Source of the DNA: Cytobacillus sp. IB215665
GTDB taxonomy: Bacteria; Bacillota; Bacilli; Bacillales; SM2101
Length of the DNA: 64,000 nucleotides
Assembly (NCBI RefSeq): GCF_033963835.1
Contig: NZ_JAXBME010000011.1
Span: 62,001 to 126,000 of the forward strand
Direction: 5' to 3'
Of this stretch, positions 63,921 through 64,000 are shown piece after piece; position 1 is the stretch's first letter, and each line of letters opens with the position of its first letter. The notes under the pieces are model-generated. The model did not search any database. It saw only the letters and a list, made by a program, of their open reading frames with translations, and was not told where the DNA came from. Position numbers and translations under genes: made by a program.

Positions 63921-64000
63921 CTCCTTAAAATCAGAACAAAATAGAAACTGAATTTCTTCAACCTTAGTAACCTAAAGTAACTGCAGGGCAGTTTTTTCGT

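Noticed and set aside
1-64000. CRISPR arrays, tRNA, rRNA, prophage or complete insertion sequence
   Set aside because: No regularly spaced identical repeats, no cloverleaf or rRNA sequence, and no transposase, integrase or phage structural gene was recognised.

Overview
The window looks like chromosomal DNA of a low-GC, spore-forming member of the Bacillaceae. The support is AT-rich sequence throughout, strong AAGGAGG-type ribosome binding sites with frequent TTG and GTG starts, a sporulation-kinase-like histidine kinase, KtrB/TrkH potassium uptake, lipoproteins with Gram-positive lipoboxes, and relatives of Bacillus genes (exoA, gtaB, galE, and yibQ-, ykcB/ykcC- and ykoG/ykoH-like genes). 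I cannot name the genus. I see no rRNA, tRNA or CRISPR array.

Layout. (1) 1-462: the end of a MaoC-type dehydratase pair. (2) 1.4-13.4 kb: a secreted protease island with an M6 (immune inhibitor A type) metalloprotease and two large M9 collagenases that end in PKD and PPC domains; an unrecognised protein with a helix-turn-helix-like N-terminus lies between the collagenases. (3) 13.8-26.7 kb: housekeeping and transport genes, namely a frameshifted acetyltransferase, a Tet(L)-like exporter, a cation diffusion facilitator, a divergent polysaccharide deacetylase, a DEAD-box helicase, exonuclease III, a Ca2+/cation antiporter, an amidohydrolase, a KtrB-like channel and a thioredoxin. (4) 26.8-30.9 kb: two small paralogous proteins, a soluble histidine kinase, a small membrane protein and a PadR regulator. 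(5) 31.4-38.8 kb: one long operon-like run of a GT39 transferase, a GT2 transferase, a GtrA flippase, GtaB, GalE, and an OmpR-type regulator with its kinase. This looks like a three-component cell-surface glycosylation pathway with its own UDP-sugar supply and sensor. (6) 38.8-41.0 kb: an NDH-2-like flavoprotein followed by an ECF41 sigma factor, with a promoter that fits the ECF41 consensus. (7) 41.5-63 kb: an accessory region of hypothetical genes, lipoproteins, GNAT and DUF proteins, a WYL regulator, a fused peptide-permease, and four of the window's five disrupted genes. (8) The last 350 bp: a small holin-like toxin gene with a convergent antisense RNA, a type I toxin-antitoxin module.

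Across the intergenic spaces runs a degenerate repeat family of about 115-170 bp with inverted ends (GGCTCTTTTCGTAAAC-like and GAAAACAGCC-like) and an internal GATGCCACGAACG core; I see about nine full or partial copies. It behaves like a non-autonomous MITE family. The most testable regulatory finding is the ECF41 promoter whose spacer carries an anti-Shine-Dalgarno sequence: transcripts starting at the promoter should escape hairpin formation, while read-through transcripts from the upstream operon should have their ribosome binding site masked.

All function calls rest on reading motifs and family likeness by eye; no database search was run.
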